From a virus, in IMG/VR virus record IMGVR_UViG_3300044957_000861, positions 1 through 64,000 of that record: a stretch of 64,000 nucleotides of DNA; one strand, 5' to 3'. A program made the translations under genes and the position numbers. Below the pieces are notes generated by a model that did no database searches, was not told where the DNA came from, and saw nothing but the letters and a program-made list of their open reading frames with translations. Below, piece after piece: positions 62,696-64,000 of this stretch; the first letter of the stretch is position 1; the number at the start of each line of letters is the position of its first letter.

Positions 62696-64000
62696 CTAAA
62701 ATCTAGAGGCCAAATCAGAGTAAGGATCTTGACCCGCCATAGGAAGTCCATTGTACATAGTAGTGTTTATTGGTCCATCAACAACATCACCGAATAAACC
62801 TCTTAATCTATTTAAATCTTGTACAGAACCACTGGTATTTATTCTGTATTGCATACCTGAAACAGTTGGATTTAAAAACGATGCTTCTTGTGTTGCTGTA
62901 TTTAAATCTGGATAACCTTCCTCATATGGATTACCTCCTGGCATTAACGGTGGACCGGTTACTGCATTTTTTGTATGATCTTTTTTCTTTCTATTTTGAT
63001 AAATAAAACTTCCAGCTATCAACGCAGCAGTTCCGACGGCAAATTGTTTAAATCCTCTTGAATCAACTATTTGCCTGAGGGAACTGGTATGGTCTCTCAG
63101 CATTTCTGATATTCTTCTGTAGGGACTTCTTGCCACATCAATAACTGAAGGTATTGTGACAGAAGCTCCTGATGCAATATCGTCAGATATTCTTGCTGCG
63201 TCTTCTGGATCAAGAGGAATAGCGCTAGAAAGCCTGGCGCCTAAAGCGGTTGCCCTTTCTTCTATTTCTTTTTCAGCCAATATTCTGGTTCTTTTTGCGT
63301 GAGCTTCTACCGCCAGTCTGCTTGCCTCTTTTTTTTCTGTTGTTGCTAATCCAGTAACTGAATCAGTTTTTGAAACTAATCTCAAATAATCTAAAACATG
63401 TTGATCTGATGGAATACCAGGAGTAAGTAGTCGTTTTTGTCCGATTTTTAATTCTTTCTTCGTTTATATGAAGAATTCTTCTTGCTTCTTCTGCGCTAAT
63501 ATCCAGAATATTATCAGAAATTGATCCACCTAAATCAGTCATTGCAGCTTTATCCATCAATGTCATTTTCCTAAAATTATCAAAATACCCAGACAAAATC
63601 GCTTCACCTCTAGGATCAAAACTGGTTAACCTAAGATTTTTTCTTGCCGCAGAAAGTTGCTGAAGTTGAATCATTAAATCTTCTTCACCCTCATGACCAG
63701 AATATTGCATAAGTCTTGAAGCTTTTGACCCATATAAACCCTGCATTTCGGCTTCAAATGTTTCAACAATATCCAAAATATTTGCGCCACTTCCCCTATG
63801 AGCTTCCTGTATCACCCTAAGTCCTTTAGAAAGTTCTATTGATAATTCCGTTTTTAGCTGTTGAGATTTTGCCCTCATTGCTTTCTCTAATTTTTTTCCC
63901 GTAATAGCTTCGTTTTCCATATTATTTATTTCTGTAAACAAACTTCTTATTTTTTCAGTTCTAAGAAATCCCTTGGCTGAATCTGAATATCTAGGATCAG
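62696..64000 (-). CDS. tail-module protein, +1 frameshifted at CGG, partial at right edge
   Basis: The frame is open from base 63998 through a helical N-terminal part (KLEKAMRAKSQQLKTELSIE) to CGG (63441-63443), which shifts NEERIKN to GQKRLLTPGIPSDQHVLDYL. The second part has EKKEASRLAVEAHAKRTRIL, IDVARSPYRRISEMLRDHTS and FAVGTAALIAGSFIYQNRKK (one membrane-like stretch). At least 434 codons are seen; the start lies beyond 64000. Position ahead of the hub suggests a tail assembly or tape-associated protein. Without the shift it ends at 63363. Confidence 0.75.
63440..63443 (-). other. CGGA +1 recoding site in right-edge gene
   Basis: AAA-AAT-CGG-ACA in the zero frame stops 26 codons later; AAA-AAT-(C)-GGA-CAA gives K-N-G-Q-K and joins the 229-aa downstream frame. 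Confidence 0.85.

Noticed and set aside
231-63443. Treating the frame breaks as nanopore-type indel errors or pseudogenes
   Set aside because: All thirteen breaks are +1, all at an in-frame CGG, all followed by GGN, not in homopolymers, and there are no breaks of other kinds. Random errors or decay would vary in sign, phase and sequence.
1-64000. Stop-codon reassignment (TAG or TGA read as amino acid)
   Set aside because: Genes end with all three stop codons at plausible ends, and the breaks are solved by a +1 shift without reading through any stop.
1-64000. Plus-strand open frames opposite the large genes
   Set aside because: They lack ribosome binding sites and family motifs and are shadows of minus-strand genes; only 5712-5882 is supported.
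1-64000. CRISPR array, insertion sequence or tRNA genes
   Set aside because: No regular direct repeats with spacers, no transposase and no cloverleaf were seen in the window.

Overview
The window is 64 kb of a large tailed bacteriophage genome. It is AT-rich, almost every gene lies on the minus strand, and stop and start codons often overlap (ATGA or TAATG). It has a full replication and nucleotide-metabolism set and a long run of contractile-type baseplate and tail genes. No capsid, portal or terminase gene is present, so the genome is much larger than the window, and genes run off both edges. The host cannot be named. It is a bacterium with peptidoglycan, because two peptidoglycan hydrolases are encoded, and it uses ordinary sigma-70-type promoters (several TTG...-17-TATAAT matches).

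The main result is that the phage appears to translate with a systematic +1 frameshift at the codon CGG. Thirteen in-frame CGG codons occur in twelve genes. At each one the reading frame soon hits a stop, while skipping the C and reading the next three bases (always GGN, glycine) restores a long, family-consistent protein. The genes are an M15 lysin, a 91-aa phage protein, a sigma-like factor, two nucleases (one with two sites), the DnaE polymerase, the primase, and five virion genes including a 3,702-aa baseplate hub. In a hand scan of the coding strand I found no other in-frame CGG anywhere, although CGG is common in the other two phases and CGA, CGT and CGC are used for arginine. Random indels cannot give this pattern. 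Either CGG has no tRNA and the ribosome slips to GGN, or a special tRNA reads CGGN as a four-base codon, probably as glycine. No decoder tRNA was seen here.

Layout, by coordinate. Positions 1-1791 hold the lysin, a cluster of tiny lysine-rich genes and an AT-hook-like protein behind a strong promoter. Positions 1862-5622 hold a dNMP kinase, RNase H, a sigma-like factor and a nuclease. Positions 5712-5882 hold the only plus-strand gene, with its own terminator. Positions 5973-17365 hold the replisome (RecB/Cas4-like nucleases, Zn proteins, DnaE, archaeo-eukaryotic-type primase, HD protein, DnaB helicase, another nuclease) followed by glycosyltransferase genes. Positions 17420-23953 hold a small protein with tandem promoters, a cytosine-C5 methyltransferase, a glycosyltransferase, ThyX and a class II (B12) ribonucleotide reductase. 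Positions 24078-64000 hold virion genes: a repeat protein, four tail proteins sharing an N-terminal pattern, the 2,200-aa and 1,567-aa tail proteins, a metallophosphoesterase, baseplate J, gp25-like and spike proteins, a tail hydrolase, the giant hub, and upstream tail genes.

Together the genes make and copy DNA with a phage replisome and nucleotide supply, possibly redirect transcription, and build a contractile tail that cuts the cell wall. The CGG sites sit in key genes of every module, so the same decoding event would be needed for replication, assembly and lysis.
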